From NCBI RefSeq assembly GCF_001544555.2, contig NZ_FCOK02000020.1, forward strand, positions 62,001 through 126,000: 64,000 nucleotides of DNA. The letters run 5' to 3'. Under the pieces are notes generated by a model. That model ran no database searches. It saw nothing but the letters and a program-made list of their open reading frames with translations, and had not been told where the DNA came from. The stretch comes from Caballeronia udeis. GTDB taxonomy: Bacteria > Pseudomonadota > Gammaproteobacteria > Burkholderiales > Burkholderiaceae. The translations under genes and the position numbers were made by a program. Below, piece after piece: positions 17,913 through 26,697 of the stretch (position 1 is its first letter; every line of letters begins with the position of its first letter).

Positions 17913-18266
17913 ATGACCCTCCCCACCGCCTCGCCTATCCAAACCTGGCATGCCCACATCTACTTCGACGCCCCCACCCGCGACGCCGCGTGGCAACTCC
18001 GCGAGGAAATCGCGACGCGGTTCGGCGATACCCTGCAACTGGGCCGGTTCCACGAGAAGCCTGTCGGCCCGCATCCTAAATGGTCGTACCAGCTTGCTTT
18101 CGAACGCACACAATTCGCCGATATCGTCGAATGGCTGACGCTTAACCACGGCGTGCTGGACGTTTTCCTCCATCCCAACACCGGAGATCCGTTGCGAGAC
18201 CATCGCGACGCGGCCGTGTGGATCGGCCACTCGCACAAGCTGCTGCTCGACAACTTCATGGCCTGA
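17913..18266 (+). CDS. DOPA 4,5-dioxygenase family protein
   Basis: 117 residues, the usual size. The pattern IQTWHAHIYFDAPTRDAAW, then LGRFHEKPVGPHPKW, and the closing LTLNHGVLDVFLHPNTGD with HRDAAVWIG matches the DOPA-dioxygenase family, whose histidines (H-x-H, H-E, HPNTG) are conserved. Bacterial members are mostly uncharacterised; extradiol cleavage is assumed by homology. The ATG at 17913 was chosen because homology begins five to ten residues later; a longer frame from 17709 overlaps tssE. It converges on the AraC gene. Confidence 0.8.
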   Translation: MTLPTASPIQTWHAHIYFDAPTRDAAWQLREEIATRFGDTLQLGRFHEKPVGPHPKWSYQLAFERTQFADIVEWLTLNHGVLDVFLHPNTGDPLRDHRDAAVWIGHSHKLLLDNFMA

Positions 18267-18285
18267 CCGAATCAGTCCACTCCGC

Positions 18286-19203
18286 TCACACCCCCCGCGC
18301 GTGCCTGAATCCACCCGGCCCAACCCCATATGCATCTTTAAACTTCTTGCTGAATGCGGATTCCGACTGATACCCGACGTCGTCCGCAATCTCCGCAATA
18401 CTCTTCGATGTACGCGTCAGCAGCGTTCCCGCAAGCTGCATGCGAATGCGGGTGAGCAGGGTCATCGGCGAGTCTTCGGTGAGTGCGCTGAAGGTTCGCA
18501 TGTAGGTGGCGCGTGACATTGCCGATTGCTGCGCCAGCATCTCGATCGTCCATTGCTCAGCCGGCCGTTCCAGCATGGCAATGACCGATGCCCCAAGCCG
18601 CGGATGCGCGAGCAGCGCGAGTACATCGGTGGTGGAGGGCTGCTGTTCAAGGTGCGCGCGCAGCAACAGGGTAAACAGTGCAGTAGAGAGTGCCGACACA
18701 ATGGAATACGCGCCGGGCGCTGCCTCGCTCGCCTCCTTGCGCATCATGCCGACCATGCACGTGAGGTCGGGGACATCGGCGTGGGCAAAGGACATTTTCA
18801 CGAGATCCGGCAGCACGTCGATGAGTAATGCGTTAGCTGCGTAGTTGAAGCGGCCGCATAACAAATCGAGGCTCGCGGCATTCGGCCCGCAATTGGAGCG
18901 CACCGTCACCACGCCATTATCGCGGCTCTCCATCTCAACCGGTTCGCTACCGTTAGCCGGTTCAAGTCCCCGCAACACGTGGGCATCGCCGCGCGGCAAC
19001 ATGACAATATCGCCGGTTTCCAGCAGCACGTCCGCTTTCCCCCGGAATTTGAGGAGGCAGCTTCCGGCGAGCACTACGTGGTATACCGCTTCGCTCGGTG
19101 GAGCGGGCGGATGGTCCAGTTCCCACTGGCCGCTAAGAAGGCAGCGCAGGTCGAGCGCGCCTTGCAGGCGGGACAACTGGATCAGTCGGTCGAGTGCATC
19201 CAT
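18286..19203 (-). CDS. AraC family transcriptional regulator (cupin type)
   Basis: 305 residues. The N-terminal half is a Cupin_6-type domain (YHVVLAGSCLLKFRGKADVL, then LETGDIVMLPRGDAHVLRG), and the C-terminal half has two AraC HTH motifs (MLAQQSAMSRATYMRTFSAL and IAEIADDVGYQSESAFSKKF). A TTG at 19230 is an alternative start, but the ATG at 19203 gives a standard N-terminus. Such regulators commonly control the adjacent divergent gene, here the flavin disulfide oxidoreductase. Confidence 0.87.
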   Translation of the reverse strand: MDALDRLIQLSRLQGALDLRCLLSGQWELDHPPAPPSEAVYHVVLAGSCLLKFRGKADVLLETGDIVMLPRGDAHVLRGLEPANGSEPVEMESRDNGVVTVRSNCGPNAASLDLLCGRFNYAANALLIDVLPDLVKMSFAHADVPDLTCMVGMMRKEASEAAPGAYSIVSALSTALFTLLLRAHLEQQPSTTDVLALLAHPRLGASVIAMLERPAEQWTIEMLAQQSAMSRATYMRTFSALTEDSPMTLLTRIRMQLAGTLLTRTSKSIAEIADDVGYQSESAFSKKFKDAYGVGPGGFRHARGV

Positions 19204-19524
19204 GGTTGAGCTGGGCGACGTGAGGGGCAAGGCATGACAGCCGGCGTAGCGATCTTACCGGAGAACAAAACCCGCGCTGATCGGACGCAACTTGCGCGAA
19301 TGTCGTTGACCTTACGCAATTCGTCCGCAACGAAGCCCTGGCAATGAGACGAACGAGCAGCCATTCGAGCCGCTCCGGCATGGAGATTTGGGCCGTGCGC
19401 GCCTACATTTACCTCATGGCGGGGGCAGGGTGGCATCGAAACGAACCCGCTCTCTCGGCATAGTGCGAATTCTTCCTTACCAGCTAGGTTCAGCTATGTC
19501 CAAACCTTTGAAAGGGAGCTGAAG
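19204..19524. other. Intergenic region between AraC gene and flavoprotein gene
   Basis: 321 bp with no credible gene and no clear operator. The ribosome-binding site AAAGGGAGC of the downstream flavoprotein is at its right end. Confidence 0.5.
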
Positions 19525-20910
19525 ATGTCGACGGTCGAACAATTCGAATATGTGTTTCTGGGCGGCGGAAAGGGCGGCAAGACGCTGGCGATGGAACTGG
19601 CCAAATCAGGCAAGCGCGTCGCTGTAGTCGAGGAGGGAATGATCGGCGGCTCGTGTATCAACGTGGCATGTATTCCGAGCAAGGCGCTGATTCAAACCGC
19701 ACACATCATGCACGCCGTGCAATCCGCAGACATATTGAAGGGCGCCGTTCACGACGCGAAGGTGGACATGACGGAGGTTCATCGCCGCGTGCGTGCGGTT
19801 GTGGACGGCATGGTCGATATCAACGCAAAAGCGTTCGAAGCATCGGGCTTCGACCTGATCCTCGGCACTGGACATTTCATAGCACCACGCCGCATTCAGG
19901 TGGCGATGAACGATGGACGGGAACGCGTGGTTGAAGGCACTAATGTGTTCATCAACACTGGGACGTACGCCGCGATTCCGGATATTCCCGGGCTGCGCGA
20001 CGCCGCCCCCATGACACATGTTGAAGCACTCGAACTGGACTCGCTCCCGGAGCATCTGATTGTGATCGGCGGAGGATATATCGGGCTGGAAATGGCGCAG
20101 GCGTTCCGGCGGCTGGGCAGTAACGTAACTGTCGTGCAAGAGGCGCCACGCGTTGCGATGCGCGAGGACTCCGACGTTACGGATGCAATCGAATCGATCC
20201 TGGCAGGCGAAGGGATCGACATAAGGGTGGCGGTCAAGCCCTTGCAAGTCAGCGGCCGCTCAGGGCAATCCGTCACGGTCGAACTCAGCGACGGCACACG
20301 CTTGACGGGCACGCATCTGCTGGTGGCGACGGGCAGGGTGCCGCGCACGGCAGGCATTGGACTGGACGTGGCGGGCGTAGCGTTCGATGAACGCGGATTT
20401 ATCAAAGCGGATGAACGCCTGGCAACGTCCGCTCCGAACACATGGGCGATTGGTGAAGTCGCGGGCACGCCGATGTTCACGCATGCTTCATTCGATGACT
20501 ATCGCGTGCTCAAGTCGCAACTCGCGGGCGGCAATCTGACTACGCGCGATCGCGTGATTCCGTACGCCATGTTCATCGAACCGGAGCTTGCGCGCATTGG
20601 TATCAACGAAAGCGATGCACAACGGCAAGGTATCGCCGTGCGCGTGGCGAAACTGCCGATGGCGTCTGTCCCCCGCGCCCGCACGACCGGTGATATGCAC
20701 GGCTTCATGAAAGCGATTGTCGATACGCAATCGGATCGCATCCTCGGTTTCACCATGCTCGGATCGAACGCGGGCGAAGTGGTTGCGACGGTGCAGATGG
20801 CCATGCTCGGCAATCTCCCGTACACCGCTATTCGGGACGCGATCCTCTCGCATCCGACCATCGTGGAAGGGCTGAACCTGCTGTTCGCGAAGATCCCCGA
20901 GAGAGCGTGA
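19525..20910 (+). CDS. Pyridine nucleotide-disulfide oxidoreductase (class I, flavoprotein)
   Basis: 461 residues. It has the FAD motif YVFLGGGKGGKTLAMELAKS, the redox-active disulfide in GGSCINVACIPSKALI, an NAD(P) motif LIVIGGGYIGLEMAQAF, the second FAD motif NTWAIGEVAG, and the C-terminal HPTIVE catalytic pair. It belongs with dihydrolipoamide dehydrogenase and mercuric reductase-like enzymes; there is no N-terminal metal-binding domain, so mercury reduction is not implied. No lipoyl enzyme genes are nearby. The start is well supported by AAAGGGAGCTGAAG just upstream. Confidence 0.85.
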   Translation: MSTVEQFEYVFLGGGKGGKTLAMELAKSGKRVAVVEEGMIGGSCINVACIPSKALIQTAHIMHAVQSADILKGAVHDAKVDMTEVHRRVRAVVDGMVDINAKAFEASGFDLILGTGHFIAPRRIQVAMNDGRERVVEGTNVFINTGTYAAIPDIPGLRDAAPMTHVEALELDSLPEHLIVIGGGYIGLEMAQAFRRLGSNVTVVQEAPRVAMREDSDVTDAIESILAGEGIDIRVAVKPLQVSGRSGQSVTVELSDGTRLTGTHLLVATGRVPRTAGIGLDVAGVAFDERGFIKADERLATSAPNTWAIGEVAGTPMFTHASFDDYRVLKSQLAGGNLTTRDRVIPYAMFIEPELARIGINESDAQRQGIAVRVAKLPMASVPRARTTGDMHGFMKAIVDTQSDRILGFTMLGSNAGEVVATVQMAMLGNLPYTAIRDAILSHPTIVEGLNLLFAKIPERA

Positions 20911-20939
20911 GAGGGCTTCAATAAGGCTTCAACGACGCT

Positions 20940-21956
20940 TCAACTACGTACCCGTCCCGTCGATGCGCGTTGCACCAGCACGGGCGGGGGCGCGACACGC
21001 ATGGGCGTCTCGCAGTGGCCGCCGCTTTCGATCAACGCTTCCAGCAGCTCCACGGCCATCGCAGCGGCGGCGTCAGTAGGAACAGCAACCGTCGATAACC
21101 CCGGCCGTGATTCGCGAGCCAGTTGAATGTCGGTAATCCCGATGACCGAGAGGTCGTCGGGAATACGCATGCCGCGATCCGCGGCCGCATGCATTGCACC
21201 CAACGCAGGCAAGTCATTGGTCGCGAAGATCGCGGTCAGGTCGGCGTGCTCCGTCAGCAACTCACACGCGGCCTCGTAGCCCCCCTGGACGGCATCGCGG
21301 GTGAAACGCGCCTCCTGCGCCGGATGCGCCACGCCCGCAGCCCTCAGCGTGTGACAAAAGCCGGCGTATCGTGCCGCCTGCACGCCTTCGGGCTGACTCC
21401 CGATGATCGCGCCAATTCGCGTATGCCCAAGGTCCAGCAGATGCTGCGCGGCCAGCGCCCCGGCCGCAAAAAAATCAACCGCTACGCAAGGCAATCCCGG
21501 CGATACATCCGGCCGTTCCCACATGCACAGCACGACCGGTGTGCCGCGTGCGCGCGTGGTGTGAAGATCGTCGAAACCGATCCGGGAGTTCATCACCAGC
21601 ACACCCTCGGACAAGGTCCCCGCAATCTGATCCAGGTACGCGCGGCTGATCACCGGATCTTCGTTCGTATTACATACGATCAGGAAACGCCCGTTCTTGC
21701 GTGCCGCGCGTTCCGCCGCCAGCGCGAACTCCGGATAAAACGGGTTCGCGATACTGGTCACCATCAAGGCCAGCGTAGGTGCGCTCCCTTCGGCCAGCGC
21801 CCGCGCGGTCAGGTGCGGCCGGTAGCCCAGTGCCTCCACCGCGTCGAGCACCCGCTGACGTGTCGCGGCCCCCACCTTGCCGCGCTTGCGCAGCACGTTG
21901 GAGACGGTCGCCGGCGTGACGCCGGCGCGTAAGGCAACCTCGGCCAAAGTAGTCAT
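20940..21956 (-). CDS. LacI family repressor of the beta-galactoside operon
   Basis: 338 residues from ATG at 21956. The LacI HTH TTLAEVALRAGVTPATVSNV sits at the very N-terminus, followed by the hinge and a periplasmic-binding-protein-like domain (LALMVTSIANPFYPEFALAA). A TTG start at 21998 would add 14 residues without a ribosome-binding site. It is divergent from the ABC transporter/beta-galactosidase operon, and a perfect 20-bp palindrome just before that operon is its probable operator. The inducer is likely a galactoside. Confidence 0.9.
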   Translation of the reverse strand: MTTLAEVALRAGVTPATVSNVLRKRGKVGAATRQRVLDAVEALGYRPHLTARALAEGSAPTLALMVTSIANPFYPEFALAAERAARKNGRFLIVCNTNEDPVISRAYLDQIAGTLSEGVLVMNSRIGFDDLHTTRARGTPVVLCMWERPDVSPGLPCVAVDFFAAGALAAQHLLDLGHTRIGAIIGSQPEGVQAARYAGFCHTLRAAGVAHPAQEARFTRDAVQGGYEAACELLTEHADLTAIFATNDLPALGAMHAAADRGMRIPDDLSVIGITDIQLARESRPGLSTVAVPTDAAAAMAVELLEALIESGGHCETPMRVAPPPVLVQRASTGRVRS

Positions 21957-22059
21957 CGAATCTCGCAGCAAGGGCTCAAGCGGTTCAACATCGGCCAAGT
22001 TCAGTGAACTGTCGCCAGGGTGGCAACTTCATCCGGCTATTCCCGTGGACGCCCACATT

Positions 22060-22089
22060 TTGGGATGGCTTCCCGGCATTTGTATAAAT
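22060..22089 (+). promoter_or_regulatory. Possible sigma-70 promoter of the galactoside operon
   Basis: TTGGGA (22060-22065) and TATAAAT (22083-22089) are separated by 17 bp, a good housekeeping-type arrangement pointing to the ABC operon. It would give a leader of about 150 nt containing the hairpin at 22159 and the palindrome at 22193. Confidence 0.45.
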
Positions 22090-22158
22090 CAGCCGACGCC
22101 GCTAGATTTGAGACCCAAGGCAGTTAAAAAACATTAGGACGGAGACAGCCGGTCAACG

Positions 22159-22183
22159 CGATCCCGAATACGGATCGTTTTTT
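22159..22183 (+). terminator. Terminator-like hairpin in the leader of the galactoside operon
   Basis: CGATCC (22159-22164) pairs with GGATCG (22172-22177), followed immediately by six T residues. It lies downstream of the putative promoter and upstream of the operator and first gene, so it could attenuate read-through. The stem is short; chance is possible. Confidence 0.35.
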
Positions 22184-22192
22184 CGCAGGCAG

Positions 22193-22212
22193 AAGGTTAA
22201 GCGCTTAACCTT
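22193..22212. promoter_or_regulatory. LacI-type operator, perfect 20-bp palindrome
   Basis: AAGGTTAAGCGCTTAACCTT reads the same on both strands. LacI-family operators are palindromes with a central CG, as here (AGCGCT centre). It lies 36 bp before the ABC ATPase start and on the promoter side of the divergent LacI gene. Confidence 0.75.
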
Positions 22213-22247
22213 ACTTTGTCTCCCCGGTAAAACACGGAGACGTCGGC

Positions 22248-23390
22248 ATGGCGAGCATCTCGTTACGATCGGTTCAAAAAGCGTACGGCGATCACGCACC
22301 CGTGATTCGCGATGTCGATCTGGAGATCGGCGAGCATGAATTCTGCGTGTTCCTCGGCCCTTCGGGATGCGGAAAATCCACCTTGCTGCGGATGATCGCA
22401 GGTCTGGAAGACATCACGGACGGTGACCTGTACATAGACGGAAAAATCGTCAACGAAGTGCCGGCTGCACAGCGCGGCGTCGCGATGGTGTTCCAGAGCT
22501 ACGCGCTCTTTCCGCACATGACCGTCTACCAGAACATGGCGTTCGGCCTGACGCTGGCAAAGACCCCGAAGGACGTGATCGAGCGGAAAGTGAAGGAAGC
22601 CGCGCGCGTGCTGCAACTCGAGGCATTGCTTGAACGCAGGCCGAAGGAGTTGTCCGGAGGCCAACGGCAACGCGTGGCAATCGGCCGGGCAATCGTTCGG
22701 AGTCCGGGCGTGTTTCTGTTCGACGAACCGCTCTCCAATCTGGATGCCACGTTGCGTGGCCAGACGCGGGTCGAGATCGCGCGCCTGCACAAACAGTTCA
22801 ATACGGCCAGCGTTGTCTATGTGACGCACGACCAGATTGAAGCCATGACGCTCGCCGACAAGATCGTCCTGCTGCATTCGGGGGCGGACACGGCGAAGTA
22901 CGGCAGCATCGCGCAAGTGGGTGCGCCGCTCGAGTTGTATCACCGGCCGAGAAGCCGCTTCGTGGCGGGGTTTATCGGCTCGCCGCGCATGAACTTCCTT
23001 CCCGCGCGGGTGGTATTGGGCAGCGCGGAAAGCGTGTCGATCGTCCTCGATGGAACCAACGAGCGACTGCAGGTTCACGCTAACGGCGAGGCTTTGCGGC
23101 CCGATCAGGCAGTCACGCTCGGCATTCGTCCCGAGCATCTCGAACCGGCCGCAAGCGGAGGTTCGGTTCAACAAATCAGTCGCGCGGTGTCGCTGGTCGA
23201 ACAACTCGGCGAGCACAGCTATCTGCATCTCGATCAACCGCACGGCGCGGTGCTGATCGCCAAGGCACCGGGCGACAAGACACCGCGGCAGGGCGAGAGC
23301 GTGGCCTTTAACGTGCCGCCCGCCTCGTGTCATCTCTTCACCGAGGACGGCTTCGCCGTCACATCGGCAGCAATCCAACAATTTGCGTAG
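22248..23390 (+). CDS. Sugar ABC transporter ATP-binding protein (UgpC/MalK type)
   Basis: 380 residues. Walker A is GPSGCGKST near residue 38, the Q-loop lies in AMVFQSYALFPHMTVYQNMA, the signature is LSGGQRQRVAIGRAI and Walker B is VFLFDEPLSNLD. The C-terminal regulatory TOBE-like domain (FIGSPRMNFLPARVV) places it with MalK/UgpC ATPases that energise CUT1 sugar importers. It is the first gene of the operon, with GGAGAC at 22237-22242 before the ATG, and is followed 11 bp later by the beta-galactosidase. Confidence 0.92.
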   Translation: MASISLRSVQKAYGDHAPVIRDVDLEIGEHEFCVFLGPSGCGKSTLLRMIAGLEDITDGDLYIDGKIVNEVPAAQRGVAMVFQSYALFPHMTVYQNMAFGLTLAKTPKDVIERKVKEAARVLQLEALLERRPKELSGGQRQRVAIGRAIVRSPGVFLFDEPLSNLDATLRGQTRVEIARLHKQFNTASVVYVTHDQIEAMTLADKIVLLHSGADTAKYGSIAQVGAPLELYHRPRSRFVAGFIGSPRMNFLPARVVLGSAESVSIVLDGTNERLQVHANGEALRPDQAVTLGIRPEHLEPAASGGSVQQISRAVSLVEQLGEHSYLHLDQPHGAVLIAKAPGDKTPRQGESVAFNVPPASCHLFTEDGFAVTSAAIQQFA

Positions 23391-23401
23391 GAGCGCACCG
23401 T

Positions 23402-25342
23402 ATGCGTCTTGGAGTCTGTTATTACCCGGAACACTGGCCGGAATCGATGTGGAAAGACGATGCCGCGCGGATGAAAGCGCTGGGTATCGACCGCGTCCGG
23501 ATCGCGGAGTTCGCATGGAGCCGTATCGAACCAGCGCCTGGTGAATACAACTGGGATTGGCTGGATCGCGCAATCGATGTGCTTGCCGAAGCAGGGCTGA
23601 AAGTCGTCATGTGCACGCCGACCGCGACGCCGCCTAAGTGGCTGATCGATCGTCATCCGGACATCCTGCCCGTTGGCGCCGATGGCCGTCCGCGTGCGTT
23701 CGGTTCGCGCCGGCATTACGATTTTTCGTCGCCTTCGTACTTCGAGGCGTCGCAGAAGATCTGCACGGCCGTGGCCGAGCGTTATGGCAAACATCCCGCC
23801 GTCGCGTTCTGGCAAACGGACAACGAGTTCGGCTGCCACAATACCGTGGTCAGTTATTCGCCCGCCGCAGTGCAGCGTTTTCGTGGGTGGTTAAAGCAGC
23901 GCTATGGCACCATCGACGCGCTCAACACCGCATGGGGCACGGTCTTCTGGAGCATGGAGTACCGCAGCTTCGACGAAATCGATCCGCCCGTTGGCACCGT
24001 GACGGAAGCGCATCCAAGCCATCGGCTGGATTACCGGCGTTTCGCTTCGGACGAAATCGTGCGATTCAATCGCATGCAGACCGAGATCATTCGCGCACAT
24101 TCGCCGCAGCGGCCAGTCGCACATAACTTCATGCAGTTATTCACCGAGTTCGATCACTACAAGGTGGCTGCAGACCTGGATATAGCGACATGGGACAGCT
24201 ATCCGCTCGGCGCGCTGGAGGAACAGTGGTTCGATCCGTCGGTCAAGTTGCAGTGGCTGCGCACGGGGCATCCCGACTTCGCGTCGTTTAATCACGATGT
24301 GTATCGCGGCATGTCGAAGTTGCCGTTCTGGGTGATGGAGCAGCAACCGGGACCGGTGAACTGGGCGCACTGGAATCCCGCGCCTCTGCCGGGCATGGTG
24401 CGCCTGTGGAGTTGGGAAGCGTTCGCGCATGGGGCCGGGTGCGTATCGTATTTTCGCTGGCGGCAGGCGCCGTTCGCGCAAGAGCAGATGCACGCGGGTC
24501 TGAATACACCGGATAACCGGCTGGATCTGGGCGGCGCGGAAGCGTCGGTGGTGGCGAAGGAAATCGAACAGGTGCTGGAAGCGGATGGTGAATCGACGGT
24601 ATCCACCAAAGTTGCACTTGCTTGGGATTACGAAGCAAAATGGCTGTTCGAGATTCATCCGCAGGGCGCTGATTTTCACTATCCACGTTTCGCGTTTGAA
24701 TACTACAGCGCGTTGCGCAGCCTTGGACTCGACGTCGATGTGATTCCGGCCGATGCGCCGCTGGACGGATACAAGATGATCGTCGTGCCGCCGCTGCCGG
24801 TGGTGTCGGCGGAGTTTGCCGCGAGGCTCGCGGCGAGCGGTGCGCAGGTGGTGCTTGGGCCGCGCACGGGGTCGAAGACGGTCAACCTGACAATTCCCGC
24901 TGCGTTGCCGCCGGGCGAGAGTATCGCGAAGCTCATTCCCATCCGCGTGTGGCGCGTCGAATCAATGCGGCCGAACGTGACCGAGAAAGTGGGCCAACGC
25001 GGCGAGGCGCGTCACTGGCGCGACTTCATCGAGACGAGCAATGGCGTGCAGATTGAAGCAACCTTCGCCGATGGTCATCCCGCCATCGTCCGCAGCGGTT
25101 CCGTGCTTTATCTCGCCAGCCTCTTCGATGAAACCCTGACGCAGGACATCTTCCTGAACGTGGCGAAAGCAGCCGGACTAGAAGCCTCACTGCTGCCCGA
25201 GGGTATCCGGATCAGCCGGCGTGGTGGCTTGACCTATGTCTTCAACTACAACGCGACGCCATACAAGATTCAGGCGGCTGCGAGCTTCATAGTGGGGCAG
25301 GAGGAAGTAGAACCGCAGGGCGTCGCGATTTACAGAGCATAG
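23402..25342 (+). CDS. Beta-galactosidase, glycoside hydrolase family 42
   Basis: 646 residues. The start LGVCYYPEHWPESMWKDDAA, the FRVWQ-type segment HPAVAFWQTDNEFGCHNTVV with the acid/base glutamate (NEFG), and FWVMEQQPGPVNWA with the nucleophile glutamate are characteristic of GH42. There is no signal peptide, so it acts in the cytoplasm on imported galactosides. ATG 23402 is preceded by AGGAGCGCACC; a longer frame overlapping the ATPase gene lacks a site. Being cotranscribed with an ABC importer suggests use of plant galacto-oligosaccharides such as those from arabinogalactan. Confidence 0.92.
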   Translation: MRLGVCYYPEHWPESMWKDDAARMKALGIDRVRIAEFAWSRIEPAPGEYNWDWLDRAIDVLAEAGLKVVMCTPTATPPKWLIDRHPDILPVGADGRPRAFGSRRHYDFSSPSYFEASQKICTAVAERYGKHPAVAFWQTDNEFGCHNTVVSYSPAAVQRFRGWLKQRYGTIDALNTAWGTVFWSMEYRSFDEIDPPVGTVTEAHPSHRLDYRRFASDEIVRFNRMQTEIIRAHSPQRPVAHNFMQLFTEFDHYKVAADLDIATWDSYPLGALEEQWFDPSVKLQWLRTGHPDFASFNHDVYRGMSKLPFWVMEQQPGPVNWAHWNPAPLPGMVRLWSWEAFAHGAGCVSYFRWRQAPFAQEQMHAGLNTPDNRLDLGGAEASVVAKEIEQVLEADGESTVSTKVALAWDYEAKWLFEIHPQGADFHYPRFAFEYYSALRSLGLDVDVIPADAPLDGYKMIVVPPLPVVSAEFAARLAASGAQVVLGPRTGSKTVNLTIPAALPPGESIAKLIPIRVWRVESMRPNVTEKVGQRGEARHWRDFIETSNGVQIEATFADGHPAIVRSGSVLYLASLFDETLTQDIFLNVAKAAGLEASLLPEGIRISRRGGLTYVFNYNATPYKIQAAASFIVGQEEVEPQGVAIYRA

Positions 25343-25377
25343 CGAAGCAAACAACACTCATCGATGAGGAGACACGC

Positions 25378-26622
25378 ATGAAAACCTTGATTCGCCACGG
25401 ACTGACCGGTGCGGCGCTGGCCGTTGCTTTAGCCACGACCAGCATTGCGCAGGCGGGCACCTTGACTGCGAACATCGCGTTCAAAGGAGCAAGCCAGCGC
25501 GCGGTCTGGCAACAGACCTTCGACGCCTTCAAGAAAGCGCATCCGGATATTGACGTGAAGGTGACCTTCGTCGATGAAGAAGCCTACAAGGTGCAATTGC
25601 CCGGCTGGCTCACCACTGTCGCGCCCGATATTGTCAACTGGCACAACGGCGAGCGCATGGCGTACTACGCGAAGCGCGGCCTGTTCGAAGACCTGACGCC
25701 CGACTGGAACAAGAACGGCTGGAACGGGATGTACGCGTCGACGAAGGAATCGTCCACGTACAACGGCAAGCAATATTCGGCGCCGACCGTGTATTACGCG
25801 TGGGGCATGTTCTACCGGAAGGACCTGTTCCAGAAGGTGGGCATTACCGCGGAGCCGAAGACATGGCCCGAATTCCTGGACGCCTGCAAGAAGCTGAAAG
25901 CAGCGGGCATTGCGCCGATCGCGGTCGCTGGGCGGGATGCGTGGACACTCGCCGGCTGGTTCGACTACCTCGACCTGCGCATCAACGGCAACACGTTCCA
26001 TCAGAAGCTGATGGCAGGCGACATAGCCTACACGGACCCGCGCGTGAAGAAGGTTTATACGGCGTGGAAGGGCTTGATCGACGACAAGGACTTCATCGAC
26101 AACTCGCTGTCCTACGACCTTGATGCGGTGCAGCCGTTCCTGTTCCAGGGCAAGGCGGCCATGATGCTGATGGGCACGTTCATTACCGGCGGATTCCCGG
26201 AGAACATCAAGCCGCAGATGGGCTTCTTCCAGTTCCCGATTATCGACAGCAATGTGCCGACCGCGGAAGATGGTCCGGTGGAGTCGTTGCATATTCCGTC
26301 GAAGGCGAAGAACAAGGCGGACGCGCACACGTTCCTGGCATTCGCGGAAACGCCGGATATCAGCGCACAGCTGGCGAAGGGTTTGGGCTCGTTGCCGGCC
26401 AACAGCAAGTCGCCGGAACCGGACGATCCCATCTCGAAGATCGGCTTCCAGATTCTCTCGCAGACGAAGGGCGGTATTGCGCAGTTCTACGACCGCGACA
26501 TGACCAAGGAGATGGCTGACGAAGGCATGAAGGGCATGCAGCAGTTCGTGTCCGATCCGACCCAGCTGGACTCGATCCTGGCCCAGCTCGAAGCTACACG
26601 CAAGCGTATCTACAAGAAGTAG
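25378..26622 (+). CDS. Sugar ABC transporter substrate-binding protein
   Basis: 414 residues with a signal peptide (about residues 1-22, TSIAQAG cleavage region). The body is an extracellular solute-binding protein family 1 fold: WQQTFDAFKKAHPDIDVKVT, LPGWLTTVAPDIVNWHNGER and YGKQYSAP-type YNGKQYSAPTVYYAWGMFYR. It binds the imported sugar in the periplasm. ATGAGGAGACACGC gives a clear ribosome-binding site. A strong hairpin directly after the gene may raise its mRNA level over that of the permease genes. Confidence 0.92.
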   Translation: MKTLIRHGLTGAALAVALATTSIAQAGTLTANIAFKGASQRAVWQQTFDAFKKAHPDIDVKVTFVDEEAYKVQLPGWLTTVAPDIVNWHNGERMAYYAKRGLFEDLTPDWNKNGWNGMYASTKESSTYNGKQYSAPTVYYAWGMFYRKDLFQKVGITAEPKTWPEFLDACKKLKAAGIAPIAVAGRDAWTLAGWFDYLDLRINGNTFHQKLMAGDIAYTDPRVKKVYTAWKGLIDDKDFIDNSLSYDLDAVQPFLFQGKAAMMLMGTFITGGFPENIKPQMGFFQFPIIDSNVPTAEDGPVESLHIPSKAKNKADAHTFLAFAETPDISAQLAKGLGSLPANSKSPEPDDPISKIGFQILSQTKGGIAQFYDRDMTKEMADEGMKGMQQFVSDPTQLDSILAQLEATRKRIYKK

Positions 26623-26630
26623 TGTGGTAC

Positions 26631-26657
26631 GGCGGCTCGCGATTATCGCGAGCCGCC
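26631..26657 (+). promoter_or_regulatory. Strong intercistronic hairpin after the binding-protein gene
   Basis: GGCGGCTCGCGA and TCGCGAGCCGCC form a perfect 12-bp stem with a TTA loop. There is no U-run. Hairpins in this position of ABC operons stabilise the upstream mRNA or limit transcription into the permease genes, giving an excess of binding protein. Confidence 0.7.
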
Positions 26658-26697
26658 TCAGCGATCGGTATCAGCATCAGGATCAGGAGAGCACCGC

